Shown: piece after piece, positions 1 through 8,520 of the stretch
How the letters are laid out: every line of letters starts with the position of its first letter
Numbering within the stretch: position 1 is the first letter of the stretch
Assembly (NCBI GenBank): GCA_002356635.1
Contig: CP023454.1
Location: forward strand, 806,001 to 870,000
Reading direction: 5' to 3'
Length of the DNA: 64,000 nucleotides
Source of the DNA: Rhodobacteraceae bacterium QY30
Lineage (GTDB): Bacteria > Pseudomonadota > Alphaproteobacteria > Rhodobacterales > Rhodobacteraceae
Position numbers and translations under genes: made by a program
The notes under the pieces: model-generated
Databases searched by the model: none
The model's input: only the letters and a program-made list of their open reading frames with translations
What the model was told of the DNA's origin: nothing

Positions 1-306
1 CATTCGGAGGAATTCCTGGCGCCCCCCGTCGGCCATGCCTTCGAGGTGGAGCTGGCGGCGTCGCGCAAGACCATTACCGTCGGCCCCGCGCAATCGCTGC
101 TGGAGGCGATGGAGGCCGCCGGCGTCGATGCGCCCTATCTCTGCCGGGGCGGCGCCTGCGGGCAGTGCGAAACCGACGTGCACCGCTGCGACGGCTCCAT
201 CGAACACAACGACCATTGGCTGACGCCAGAGCAGAAAGCCTCGAACACCAAGATCATGCCCTGTGTTTCGCGCTTCCACGGCGCGACGCTTGTCATCGAC
301 CGCTAA
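1..306 (+). CDS. Oxidoreductase of the phthalate dioxygenase reductase type, C-terminal ferredoxin domain (5' truncated)
   Basis: The reading frame is open from the first base and ends at a TAA at 304-306, so only the last 101 residues are present. They form a plant-type [2Fe-2S] ferredoxin domain: the cluster cysteines are visible as CRGGACGQC (C-x4-C-x2-C), with the fourth in IMPCVSR. In reductases of the vanillate demethylase/phthalate dioxygenase reductase type this domain sits at the C-terminus behind FMN and NAD(P)H domains, which would lie upstream of the window. The stop is 12 bp before a DUF3445 N-demethylase gene, so the protein is probably its electron-transfer partner, as in dimethylamine monooxygenase (Dmm) gene sets. 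That pairing is inferred from position. Confidence 0.8.
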   Translation, partial: HSEEFLAPPVGHAFEVELAASRKTITVGPAQSLLEAMEAAGVDAPYLCRGGACGQCETDVHRCDGSIEHNDHWLTPEQKASNTKIMPCVSRFHGATLVIDR

Positions 307-318
307 AGGAGAAGCGCT

Positions 319-1365
319 ATGGGACTTGAATTCAACGAGGAAACCTTCCGCGGCGACTTCAGCTTCAAGAACTCGCCCAAGGCCATCAAACGGTTCCCGT
401 TCCCGTTCCCGGAAGACAGCTACATGTATTCCGTGAACATGGAACCGCATGTGCCGGGGCCGAAGGGATCGGTCTTCGAACATACCTTTGACGTTGACGA
501 ACACTACGTGTCCGAAATGCGCGACCGCGCCATGGTGCTGGCCGACGATCCGCTGCGCTGCCAGTCGCTGCCGCACATGACGCTTGCGGGCTGGGACCTT
601 CTGGAACTGATCATGGAGTCGAAGGCCCGTGATTACCCCCACTGGTTCGAGCTGCACAAGAACGGCAACAAGTGGCACTGGATCAACCGGCCGCTGGAGA
701 TCGAGCAGAAGTTCACCTTCCTCGATGAAACCACGCTGCCCTGCGGTCCCCTGGAATACATCACCCGCCAGACCCAGGGCGACTTCACGCTTCAGGACCA
801 GCGGGACAACAACCTGTTCATCGAAGCCGGGATGGTGACGACGCAGGCGGACTGGTCGCTGGATTTCGACATCGGCATGTCCTTCCAGGAATGGCATGCG
901 CCGGTGCCGATGGCGCATGAACTGGGTGTCTTCGACCGGGCGCTGAAATTCCTGCTGAAGCTGCAACTCGGTGCGCCGGTGCGGCGCTTCAACTGGACGA
1001 TGACCGTCGATCCGCTTCTGGACACCAGCCCGGAAAACTACCCGAAATGGGGCCCGACCAAGACCACCCTGACGATGGACAACATCGGCCGTCGCCAGCA
1101 TCTGCGCGTTGAATTGCAGACCCTGCACCGGCTGCCACGGTCGAACGCGATCGCCTTCCCGATCCGCGCCTACCTGATCAGTTTCCAGGATCTGGTGACG
1201 GTGCCGAAATGGGCCCGCCGTCTGCACCGCGTGATCCGCGACGTGCCCGAGCCGCTGGCGACCTACAAGGGCTTCCTGCGCAACCGTCCGCTGATGGTGG
1301 AATACCTGTCGCAATTCGACGATGGCAAACCGACCAGCCCCGGCTGGTGGCCCGAACCCGAGTAA
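319..1365 (+). CDS. DUF3445 heme-dependent oxidative N-demethylase alpha subunit (DmmA-like)
   Basis: This 348-residue protein matches the DUF3445 family (heme-dependent oxidative N-demethylase alpha subunit, which includes the dimethylamine monooxygenase subunit DmmA). Members use heme and O2 to remove a methyl group from a secondary amine, releasing formaldehyde. Family-like stretches include the DPLRCQSLPHM region near residue 75, the central W-S-L-D-F-D-I-G-M segment and the R-x-E-x-Q-T-L-x-R-L-P segment with the final LISFQDL. The ATG follows a strong ribosome binding site (AAAGGAG) and lies 12 bp after the ferredoxin reductase gene, so the two are co-transcribed. A strong hairpin terminator follows. 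The exact substrate (dimethylamine or another methylated amine) cannot be read from sequence. Confidence 0.8.
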   Translation: MGLEFNEETFRGDFSFKNSPKAIKRFPFPFPEDSYMYSVNMEPHVPGPKGSVFEHTFDVDEHYVSEMRDRAMVLADDPLRCQSLPHMTLAGWDLLELIMESKARDYPHWFELHKNGNKWHWINRPLEIEQKFTFLDETTLPCGPLEYITRQTQGDFTLQDQRDNNLFIEAGMVTTQADWSLDFDIGMSFQEWHAPVPMAHELGVFDRALKFLLKLQLGAPVRRFNWTMTVDPLLDTSPENYPKWGPTKTTLTMDNIGRRQHLRVELQTLHRLPRSNAIAFPIRAYLISFQDLVTVPKWARRLHRVIRDVPEPLATYKGFLRNRPLMVEYLSQFDDGKPTSPGWWPEPE

Positions 1366-1386
1366 GGGGGACGGGATCCAGACCAG

Positions 1387-1414
1387 GGGCGGCCCGGCTT
1401 CCGGGCCGCCCTTT
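1387..1414 (+). terminator. Rho-independent terminator after the DUF3445 gene
   Basis: An 11-bp perfect GC stem (1387-1397 with 1401-1411) closes a CTT loop and is followed by TTT. It lies 21 bp after the DUF3445 stop and just before the convergent XRE-cupin gene. Confidence 0.75.
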
Positions 1415-1419
1415 CGCAT

Positions 1420-2142
1420 TCAGTCCGATTGTGGATAGGCGATGATGGACAGGAAGCGGGCAGGCAGCTTGTTCAGCTTGTCCGGGCCATGCGGTGCATC
1501 GGCATCGAAGAACAGGCTGTCTCCGGGTTGCAGAAGGTAATTCGTGTCGCCGTGGCGGTATTCGACCTCGCCCTCCAGCATGTAGAGAAGTTCGATCCCG
1601 TCATGCTGGAAGGTGGGGAACACGTCCGATGTTTCAGACAGCGTGATCATGTAGGGCTCGACCACCACGCCCGAGGCGTTGACGCCGATATGGCCCAGAA
1701 GGTTGTACTGATGTCCCGCCCGTGTCCCGGCGCGTTCGATCTCGACATGCTGGCCGGCTTTCACATGCATCGCCTCGCGGTGTTCTTCGTAGCGGCGGAA
1801 GAACGAGGTGATCGGTGCGCTCAGCGCATGGGCGAGCGTCTGGAGGGTGGTCAGCGACGGCGATGTGATGCCGTTTTCGATCTTCGAGAGCATCCCGATC
1901 GACAGGCCGGTCTGTTTGGACAGATCCGCAACCGTCATGCCCTTGGTGCGGCGGAAGGCGCGGACGGCGCGGCCGATCGCCACTTCCAGGTTCTTTTCGC
2001 GTGGCTCCGAGACCCGGTGCGGGTTCTGCGACAGCGGCTTCTTCAGGGCATTCTTGTCGGCAGACTTCTTGTCGACCGCGTGTTTGTTGGCGGTTTTCGC
2101 GGGCGGTTTGGCCGGCGGCGGGATTGCCTTTGTCGCGTCCAT
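1420..2142 (-). CDS. XRE-family transcriptional regulator with C-terminal cupin domain
   Basis: A 240-residue regulator. Residues 1-45 are a Lys/Ala/Pro-rich tail; residues about 54-110 are a lambda-repressor-like helix-turn-helix (motif LSKQTGLSIGMLSKIENG); residues about 160-235 are a cupin with GIELLYMLEGEVEYRHGD and a D-A-P-H-G-P segment. Such regulators bind a small metabolite in the cupin and often control amine or amino-acid catabolism. The frame is open further upstream, but the ATG at 2142 has GGAG 8 bases before it and was chosen. It is divergent from a GlxA/AraC regulator, and a perfect palindrome lies between them (2222-2240). Likely targets are the neighbouring demethylase or sarcosine oxidase genes; this is inference. 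Confidence 0.85.
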   Translation of the reverse strand: MDATKAIPPPAKPPAKTANKHAVDKKSADKNALKKPLSQNPHRVSEPREKNLEVAIGRAVRAFRRTKGMTVADLSKQTGLSIGMLSKIENGITSPSLTTLQTLAHALSAPITSFFRRYEEHREAMHVKAGQHVEIERAGTRAGHQYNLLGHIGVNASGVVVEPYMITLSETSDVFPTFQHDGIELLYMLEGEVEYRHGDTNYLLQPGDSLFFDADAPHGPDKLNKLPARFLSIIAYPQSD

Positions 2143-2221
2143 TTGAATACTCCGGGTTCGCAATGACGGCGGCGTTGGATGGCACGCCCCCTGTTCAGAA
2201 ATCGGGGATGCGGGTAAAACA

Positions 2222-2240
2222 ATATTCCTATAAGGAATAT
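2222..2240. promoter_or_regulatory. Palindromic operator candidate between the two divergent regulators
   Basis: ATATTCCT and AGGAATAT form perfect 8-bp arms around a 3-bp ATA centre. The site is 20 bp before the ATG of the GlxA/AraC gene and 79 bp before the XRE-cupin ATG. An AT-rich perfect palindrome in such GC-rich DNA fits a binding site for a dimeric helix-turn-helix protein, most simply the XRE-cupin regulator itself. The assignment to that protein is inference. Confidence 0.55.
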
Positions 2241-2260
2241 GAAATAGCAATGGCGGTAAA

Positions 2261-3238
2261 ATGACTCAATCCCTCGGATTTCTGGTGCTGGCAGGATTTC
2301 CGATGGCCTGCCTGACCTCGGCAATCGAACCGCTGCGCGCCGCCAACGAAATTACCGGAAAGCGCACCTTCCGCTGGCAGGTGATCGGGGAAACGCCGGG
2401 ACGGGTCGAATCCTCGGCGGCTGTCGCATTCGAGCCGGACCTGCCGCTGGATCGTGTGGCCGACCTGGATTACCTGTTCCTGCTCAGCGGACCGGACGGC
2501 GCCTTTGCCAATCCGTCCCATGCCAATGCCCAGCTTCGGCGGCTGGCGCGGGCGGGAATGCGGATCGGGGCGGTCAGCGGCGCGATCTTCCCCCTGGCGC
2601 GCGCGGGGCTTCTGGACGGACACCGCGTTGCTGTTCACTGGCTCTATCTCAGCGCCTTCCAGGCCGCGTTTCCCGACATCGAAGCCAGTTCCAGCGTGAT
2701 CGAGATCGACCGCAACCGCCTGACGGTGGCGGGCGCGGCCTCGGCCTTTGATCTGGCGCTGGGGCTGGTCGAGGAATCGCTGGGCCCCGAGGTGATGACC
2801 GAGGTCGCCTGCTGGTTCCAGCACCCGGTGATCCGGGGCGAGGGCGTCGCGCAAAAGACCCCTGGCTATCGCGCTGACCGGACGCAAGACACGATGCCTG
2901 CCACCATCGCGCGGGCGATCAAGATCTTCGAGGCGCACCTGGAGGAGCCGGTGCAGATCGCGGACGTGGCCGAACGCCTGCGTATCTCGGCCCGGCAGCT
3001 GGACCGCAGCTTCCGCCGCTACACCGGCCGGGCACCCTTGGCCTATTACCGGATGCTGCGAATGAAACGGGCGCGGCAACTGGTGCTTTACACGCAGGAC
3101 ACATTGACGGCTATTGCACTGTCCATCGGCTATGGCAGCACCACGCCGATGGTCAAACACTACGTCGCGGAATTCGGCGTGACTCCGCAGGAAGATCGCG
3201 CGGCCCAGGCGGGCCTGCGCATTCGCAAGGGCGGCTGA
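2261..3238 (+). CDS. GlxA-type regulator: DJ-1/PfpI domain fused to AraC-type HTH (GbdR/CdhR-like)
   Basis: A 325-residue protein. Residues about 5-180 have the class I glutamine amidotransferase (DJ-1/PfpI) fold typical of GlxA-type regulators, without an evident catalytic Cys nucleophile. Residues about 210-310 carry two AraC-type helix-turn-helix motifs, with PVQIADVAERLRISARQLDR followed by FRRYTGRAPLAYYRMLRMKRA. Characterised members (GbdR, CdhR, SouR, ArgR) activate glycine betaine, carnitine, sarcosine or arginine catabolism, and the sarcosine oxidase operon lies next door, ending 10 bp from this gene in the opposite orientation. The most likely role is activation of soxBDAG and/or the demethylase genes. 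The direct repeat upstream of soxB (8521-8557) is a candidate target. Confidence 0.85.
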   Translation: MTQSLGFLVLAGFPMACLTSAIEPLRAANEITGKRTFRWQVIGETPGRVESSAAVAFEPDLPLDRVADLDYLFLLSGPDGAFANPSHANAQLRRLARAGMRIGAVSGAIFPLARAGLLDGHRVAVHWLYLSAFQAAFPDIEASSSVIEIDRNRLTVAGAASAFDLALGLVEESLGPEVMTEVACWFQHPVIRGEGVAQKTPGYRADRTQDTMPATIARAIKIFEAHLEEPVQIADVAERLRISARQLDRSFRRYTGRAPLAYYRMLRMKRARQLVLYTQDTLTAIALSIGYGSTTPMVKHYVAEFGVTPQEDRAAQAGLRIRKGG

Positions 3239-3247
3239 TCCGGCGGT

Positions 3248-3820
3248 TCAGGCGACCGCTTCGGCGGCCTGAACCAGCGCGTGGTGCAGCGACGCCGCCG
3301 CCGACCGCATCCCCAGCACCGAGTAGCGGCTGCCCGCTTCGCGGCAGATGACGTAGCAGCCCAGATGCTCGATCAGGCTGCGGGTCGCCTGGCCTGCCTG
3401 CATCCGGTGGATGTCGATGGCCGACAGCCGCTCGAACATCTCGGTCGCGTTGCGTCCCGTCACGTCGAAACGGACCCAGGCATCGGTCTGTTCGGTGACC
3501 GAACCCGCGTCGGTGACGGCGTTCTTCACCATCGCCGCGATGTCCTCGTGGCTGGCGAAGGGCGCTTCCAGGAACCACTGGCCGGGGCCGGTCCAGATCG
3601 CGCCCCAGTCACCCCCCTGCACGGCATGGCCGGGGGCGGGGAGGGCGAAGCCCAGAAGGGCTTCGGCACGCTGGGTGAAGTCCGCCTCGCGTCCCCGGCG
3701 TTGGGCCAGCGATGCCAGCGCCACGTCGGGGTTTTCCGCGATGGTGATCCGGCCCACGGTGGTGATGACGGGCCGGGCCTGCGCCAGGGGCGTCAGGGCT
3801 TTCAAACGATGCTCAGGCAC
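3248..3820 (-). CDS. soxG: Sarcosine oxidase gamma subunit
   Basis: A 190-residue protein at the end of the soxB-soxD-soxA-soxG operon. SoxG is a small GcvT-like subunit of heterotetrameric sarcosine oxidase. Family-like segments are GGDWGAIWTGPGQWF near the middle and the DAWVRFDVTGRNA segment followed by ERLSAIDIH. Its start overlaps the end of soxA by 8 bp, so translation is probably coupled. The family is fast-evolving, but its position after soxA makes the call secure. Confidence 0.9.
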   Translation of the reverse strand: MPEHRLKALTPLAQARPVITTVGRITIAENPDVALASLAQRRGREADFTQRAEALLGFALPAPGHAVQGGDWGAIWTGPGQWFLEAPFASHEDIAAMVKNAVTDAGSVTEQTDAWVRFDVTGRNATEMFERLSAIDIHRMQAGQATRSLIEHLGCYVICREAGSRYSVLGMRSAAASLHHALVQAAEAVA

Positions 3821-6800
3821 GGAGACGCTCTCCTTCCGGGTCGATGAAATGCGCGCTCACGACCTCGACTTCGGTTTCCAGATCCTTCACCGGGCAAACC
3901 GCGCGCAGGCGTTCGCCCTTTCTGTTGGCGCCGTTCTTGAGGAACCCAAGACCGACGTAATGCCCCAGGTTCGGCGACCACGCGACCGAGGTCATGTAGC
4001 CCTGATCGTTGGCCGCGTTCGCTTCGGCGCCGGCGTTGATGAAGTGCGATCCCGCCGACATCAACGCATCCTTCGACACCGGGCGGAAGCCCACCAGGTT
4101 CAGCGCATCGGGCTGGTTCAGCCCTTCGCGTTCCGACAGGGTCGATCCGATGGCGTCCTTCTTCTTGTTGACCATACCGGCCATGCCAAGGTTCAGGGCC
4201 GTCGTGGTGCCGTTCAGCTCGTTCCCGGCGGCGTGGCCCTTTTCGATCCGCATCACGCCCAGGGCTTCCGTGCCATAGACGACGCCGCCGAATTCCTTCG
4301 CCGCGTCGGCCATGGCGCGGATCAGCCCGTCGCCATAGCGGGTCGGCACCGCGATTTCATAGGCCAGTTCGCCCGAGAAGCTGATCCGGAAGATCCGCGC
4401 CCGCAGACCGCCCATCACCGTCACCTCGGCGCAGCCCATGTAGGGCAGGGCCTCGTTCGAGATGTCCTGATCGACGATCTTCTGCAGAAGCTTGCGGGCA
4501 TTCGGACCGGCGACCGAGAACTGCGCCCAGGCTTCGGTGGTGGAAATCAGCTGCACATCCATGTCGGGCCAGAGGCACTGGCGGCAGTATTCCATGTGCC
4601 GGTAGACGCCGACCGCGTTTGCGGTGGTGGTCGTCACGACGAAGTGGTCTTCCGCCAGACGCGCGGCGGTGCCGTCGTCCATCACCATCCCGTCTTCCCG
4701 CAGCATGATCCCGTAGCGGACCTTGCCCACGCCCAGTTTGGCAAAGGGGTTGGCGTAGATGCGGTTCAGGAATTCGGCCGCATCCGTGCCCTGCACGTCG
4801 ATCTTGCCCAGCGTGGTCACGTCGCAGATGCCGACCGAGCCGCGCGTCGCCAGAACCTCGCGGTCGACTGACTGGCGCCAGGTGGTTTCGCCCGGTTTGG
4901 GGAACCACTGGGCGCGCATCCACATGCCCACCTCGACAAAGACCGCGCCCTGTTCCGTCGCCCATTTGTGGCTGGGCGTCAGGCGTTTCGGGCGGAAGTC
5001 CTCCTTGGCCGACCGGCCAGCGAAGGCGGCGATCGGAACCGGGGTGTAGGGCGGGCGGTAGATGGTGGTGCCCGTCTGCTGGATGGTCTGGCCGGTCATC
5101 GCGGCCATCACGGCAAGACCCGTCACGTTCGAGGTCTTGCCCTGGTCGGTCGCCATCCCCAGCGTCGTGTAGCGCTTCAGGTGTTCGACCGAACGGTAAC
5201 CTTCCTGGTGCGCCAGCTTCACGTCCTTGACCGTCACGTCGTTCTGCGGATCGACCCAGGCGCGGCCCTTCTTGTGCGGCACATACCACAGCGGCGTCAG
5301 GCGCGGCGCGTCATCCTCGGCGCGGGGCAGGTCGGGCAAAGCGGCGCTGTGGCCAATATCTGCCAGTGCGGCGGCTGCACCTTCGGCCCCGGTCCGCAGT
5401 GCGGCGGCGGTGGTCAAATGGCCCACGGCGGCCCCGGCCACCGTCATGCCTGCCGGCAGGTCATTGCCGGGCACGAAGGCGGCAATGCCGTCGTTCCAGA
5501 CGGGCCGCGACCTGTGGTGGCAGGTCAGGCCCACGTTCGGGTTCCAGCCGCCCGACACCCCCAGCGCATCGCAAGGAATGGTGCGGGTATCGCCCGAAGC
5601 GGTGCGCACGACAATCGACGACAGACCCAGACGGCCCTTCGCGTCGATGACCATTGCGCCGCGCAGATGTTCGACGCCGCTCAGCGCCGGGGCATCGGGG
5701 CGGCTGTCGATCACCGCGGCGATCTGGACGCCCTTTGCGCGCAGGTCGGCCACGGTGCGCAGCCCGTCGTCGTTGTTGGTGAAGACCGCAACACGATGGC
5801 CCGGCGTCGCCGCCCAGCGGTTGGCATAGGCGCGCAGCGCGCCCGCCATCATGATGCCGGGGCGATCATTGTTGACGAAGGCAATGGGGCGTTCGATTGC
5901 ACCGGCGCAGACCAGTGCACGTTTCGAATAGATCCGCCACAGGGTCTGACGCACCTTGCCTTTCGGCGTTACGGCCAGATGGTCGCTGACCCGTTCCAGC
6001 GCGCCATAGATGCCGTGATCGAAGGCGCCGATGATGGTCGTGCGCGTCATCAGCCGGACGTTCGGCATCGAGGCAAGTTCAGCCACCGTCGCAGCCGCCC
6101 AATCGGCGCCGGACTGGTCGCCCACCGCCAAGGTTTCGGCATTCAGCCGCCCGCCCAGGCGGAAGTCCTCATCCGCAAGGATGACCCGCGCGCCAGACCG
6201 GCCGGCGGTCAGTGCTGCTGCCAACCCCGAAGGACCGGCGCCGACGACCAGCAGGTCGCAGTGCAGGAAGCCCTTGTCATAGGCATCGGGATCGGCCTCC
6301 ATCGACAGGCTGCCCAGACCGGCGGCGCGGCGGATGATCGGTTCGTAAAGCTTTTCCCAGAAGGCTTTCGGCCACATGAAGGTCTTGTAGTAGAACCCGG
6401 CGGCGAAGAAGGGGCTGAGAAGGTCGTTCACGCCCATCGCGTCGAACGACAGGGACGGCCAACGGTTCTGGCTGGTGGCTTCCAGCCCGTCGAACATCTC
6501 GATCACCGTGGCGCGGGTGTTCGGTTCGCGCCGGGCACCGCTGCGCAGTTCGACCAGCGCGTTCGGTTCCTCCGACCCCGACGAGATCACGCCGCGGGGC
6601 CGGTGATATTTGAAGCTGCGGCCCATCAGACGCACGCCATTGGCCAACAGCGCCGAGGCGAGCGTATCGCCGGGATGGGCCAGATAGCCCTTGCCGTCGA
6701 AGGTGAAGCGCAGGCGGCGGCTGCGGTCGATCTGCCCCCCCGCCAGCCGGTTGACGGTGGTTTTCTGCGACCCTTGCGAGTCCGAGGGCGTGAAGACGGC

Positions 6801-6833
6801 GTTCATCTCGCCCGACATCTGGTTGGCGGTCAT
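3813..6833 (-). CDS. soxA: Sarcosine oxidase alpha subunit
   Basis: A 1006-residue protein, the usual length for the alpha subunit of heterotetrameric sarcosine oxidase. The enzyme oxidises sarcosine to glycine plus hydrogen peroxide and passes the one-carbon unit to tetrahydrofolate. The N-terminal 100 residues have the ferredoxin-like fold of this family (RPRGVISSGSEEPNALVEL). A Rossmann dinucleotide motif, VVGAGPSGLAAALTAGRSG, begins near residue 196. The last 400 residues are a GcvT-like folate-binding region (DVTTLGKIDVQGTDAAEFLN). It overlaps soxD by 4 bp and soxG by 8 bp. No frameshift or internal stop was seen. Confidence 0.95.
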   Translation of the reverse strand: MTANQMSGEMNAVFTPSDSQGSQKTTVNRLAGGQIDRSRRLRFTFDGKGYLAHPGDTLASALLANGVRLMGRSFKYHRPRGVISSGSEEPNALVELRSGARREPNTRATVIEMFDGLEATSQNRWPSLSFDAMGVNDLLSPFFAAGFYYKTFMWPKAFWEKLYEPIIRRAAGLGSLSMEADPDAYDKGFLHCDLLVVGAGPSGLAAALTAGRSGARVILADEDFRLGGRLNAETLAVGDQSGADWAAATVAELASMPNVRLMTRTTIIGAFDHGIYGALERVSDHLAVTPKGKVRQTLWRIYSKRALVCAGAIERPIAFVNNDRPGIMMAGALRAYANRWAATPGHRVAVFTNNDDGLRTVADLRAKGVQIAAVIDSRPDAPALSGVEHLRGAMVIDAKGRLGLSSIVVRTASGDTRTIPCDALGVSGGWNPNVGLTCHHRSRPVWNDGIAAFVPGNDLPAGMTVAGAAVGHLTTAAALRTGAEGAAAALADIGHSAALPDLPRAEDDAPRLTPLWYVPHKKGRAWVDPQNDVTVKDVKLAHQEGYRSVEHLKRYTTLGMATDQGKTSNVTGLAVMAAMTGQTIQQTGTTIYRPPYTPVPIAAFAGRSAKEDFRPKRLTPSHKWATEQGAVFVEVGMWMRAQWFPKPGETTWRQSVDREVLATRGSVGICDVTTLGKIDVQGTDAAEFLNRIYANPFAKLGVGKVRYGIMLREDGMVMDDGTAARLAEDHFVVTTTTANAVGVYRHMEYCRQCLWPDMDVQLISTTEAWAQFSVAGPNARKLLQKIVDQDISNEALPYMGCAEVTVMGGLRARIFRISFSGELAYEIAVPTRYGDGLIRAMADAAKEFGGVVYGTEALGVMRIEKGHAAGNELNGTTTALNLGMAGMVNKKKDAIGSTLSEREGLNQPDALNLVGFRPVSKDALMSAGSHFINAGAEANAANDQGYMTSVAWSPNLGHYVGLGFLKNGANRKGERLRAVCPVKDLETEVEVVSAHFIDPEGERLRA

Positions 6834-7117
6834 TTGCTGCGTCCCCGGCTACGGGCCACGTCACTGGCCAGTTCGACATTCAGGATTTCATGCGTCACCA
6901 CGTTGCGGGTCACGACCAGCCAGGAGCGGTCGCCCTGTTCGTGGAACCAAAGCTCGCGGTGTTCTCCGGCGGGGTTGTCCCGCAGGTAGAGGTAGTCATG
7001 GAACTGGTCGACGGCGTCGGGCGCCTGCCAGTCGGGGCGGTCGATCAGGCTCGCGTCACCCAGATAGGTGAATTCCTGCGAATCCCGCGGTCCAAGAAGG
7101 GGATGGTTGATGATCAT
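6830..7117 (-). CDS. soxD: Sarcosine oxidase delta subunit, lacking the usual zinc cysteines
   Basis: A 95-residue protein between soxB and soxA. It keeps the family framework: G-P-R near residue 10, EFTYLGDA, then YLYLRDNPAGEHRELWFHEQG. Characterised delta subunits bind zinc through three Cys and one His, starting with a CPxC pair near the N-terminus. Here the pair is replaced by HPLL, the later Cys (after HxxG) by Asp, and the protein has no cysteine at all, so it probably does not bind zinc in the usual way. It overlaps soxA by 4 bp. Confidence 0.85.
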   Translation of the reverse strand: MIINHPLLGPRDSQEFTYLGDASLIDRPDWQAPDAVDQFHDYLYLRDNPAGEHRELWFHEQGDRSWLVVTRNVVTHEILNVELASDVARSRGRSK

Positions 7118-7183
7118 TCGCGTATTCCTTGGCGCAAAGCAGCGCTGGGGTGATCGGTGTGAAGGCGGATGGACATGGCCGGT

Positions 7184-8434
7184 TCAGTGCAGGTTGGGCT
7201 GCGCGCCCATGCCCTTTTCGTCGATCATCAGTCCCTTGCGGAACCGGTCGAACCGATAGGCGCGGGCGGTCTGATGCGGCTTGTCGGTGGCAAGAAGATG
7301 CGCGAAGGCCCAGCCGCTGGCCGGGGTGGCCTTGAAGCCGCCGTAGCACCAGCCGCCGTTGAAGTAGAGGCCATCGACATCGGTCTTGTCGATGATGGGC
7401 GAGCCGTCCATCGACATGTCCATGATCCCGCCCCACATCCGCAGCAGGCGCGCACGGCCGATGATCGGCATGAGGCTCATCCCGCCTTCGCAGACGTCCT
7501 CGACCACGGGCATGTTGCCGCGCTGCGCGTACGAGTTGTAGCCGTCGATATCGCCGCCGAAGACAAGGCCGCCCTTGTCGGACTGGCTGACGTAGAAGTG
7601 GCCGGCGCCATAGGTGATGACGCCCGGGATGACCGGCTTCAGCCCTTCGGACACGAAGGCCTGCAGGACGTGGCTTTCGATGGGCAGGCGCATCCCGGCA
7701 TGGGACATGACCTTCGACGACGAGCCCGCGACCGCGCAGCCGACCTTCTTGGCACCGATGAAGCCGCGGCTGGTCTCGACGCCCAGGATGCGGCCGTTTT
7801 CGATTCGCATGCCGGTGACTTCGCAGTTCTGGATGATGTCCACGCCCCGGCTGTCGGCGCCGCGGGCATAGCCCCAGGCGACGGCGTCATGGCGGACGGT
7901 GCCGCCCCGGCGTTGCAGCAGGCCGCCCTTGATCGGAAAGCGGGCGCTGTCGAAATTGAGGAAGGGAGCGATGCGGCGGACGCCTTCGCGATCCAGCAGT
8001 TCGGCATCGACGCCATTCAGGCGCATTGCATTGCCGCGCCGGGTATAGGCATCGCGCTGGGCATCGGTATGGCACAGGTTCAGGACGCCGCGCTGGCTGA
8101 CCATCGCGTTGAAGTTGAAGTCCTGTTCCAGCCCTTCCCAGAGTTTCATCGAGAATTCGTAGAAGGGTTCATTGCCGTCGAGCAGGTAGTTCGACCGGAT
8201 GATCGTGGTGTTCCGCCCGACGTTGCCGCCGCCGATGTAACCCTTTTCCAGGACGGCGATCCGTGCCTGGTTGAATTCCTTGGCAAGATAATAGGCCGTC
8301 GCCAGACCGTGGCCGCCGCCGCCGATGATGACGTAGTCATAGCTGGCTTGCGGTGCGGGGTCGCGCCAGGCGGGCTGCCAGCCCTTGTGGCCGGTCAACG
8401 CCTCGCGGATGACGCGGAAGCCGGAATATCGCAT
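7184..8434 (-). CDS. soxB: Sarcosine oxidase beta subunit
   Basis: A 416-residue flavoprotein of the DAO family, first gene of the sox operon. The N-terminal FAD motif is YVIIGGGGHGLATAYYLAKE (about residues 33-52). The segment GGTVRHDAVAWGYAR holds the His that, in characterised heterotetrameric sarcosine oxidases, carries the covalently bound FMN. SoxB carries out the amine oxidation. Some 66 bp separate it from soxD, more than the other gaps in the operon. The upstream region (8435-8576) holds a direct repeat and probably the operon promoter. Confidence 0.95.
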   Translation of the reverse strand: MRYSGFRVIREALTGHKGWQPAWRDPAPQASYDYVIIGGGGHGLATAYYLAKEFNQARIAVLEKGYIGGGNVGRNTTIIRSNYLLDGNEPFYEFSMKLWEGLEQDFNFNAMVSQRGVLNLCHTDAQRDAYTRRGNAMRLNGVDAELLDREGVRRIAPFLNFDSARFPIKGGLLQRRGGTVRHDAVAWGYARGADSRGVDIIQNCEVTGMRIENGRILGVETSRGFIGAKKVGCAVAGSSSKVMSHAGMRLPIESHVLQAFVSEGLKPVIPGVITYGAGHFYVSQSDKGGLVFGGDIDGYNSYAQRGNMPVVEDVCEGGMSLMPIIGRARLLRMWGGIMDMSMDGSPIIDKTDVDGLYFNGGWCYGGFKATPASGWAFAHLLATDKPHQTARAYRFDRFRKGLMIDEKGMGAQPNLH

Positions 8435-8520
8435 GTCTTTGCCCCTTGCGGTTCGCCACGGGAACGGTGGCCCATGGGGCGAGACTGGCAGAGGGTGTGG
8501 TGATTTGCCTCGTTCATATC

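Noticed and set aside
3411-6989. Long plus-strand open frames (486 and 673 codons) opposite soxA
   Set aside because: Low-complexity shadow translations; soxA on the other strand is full length with recognised domains.
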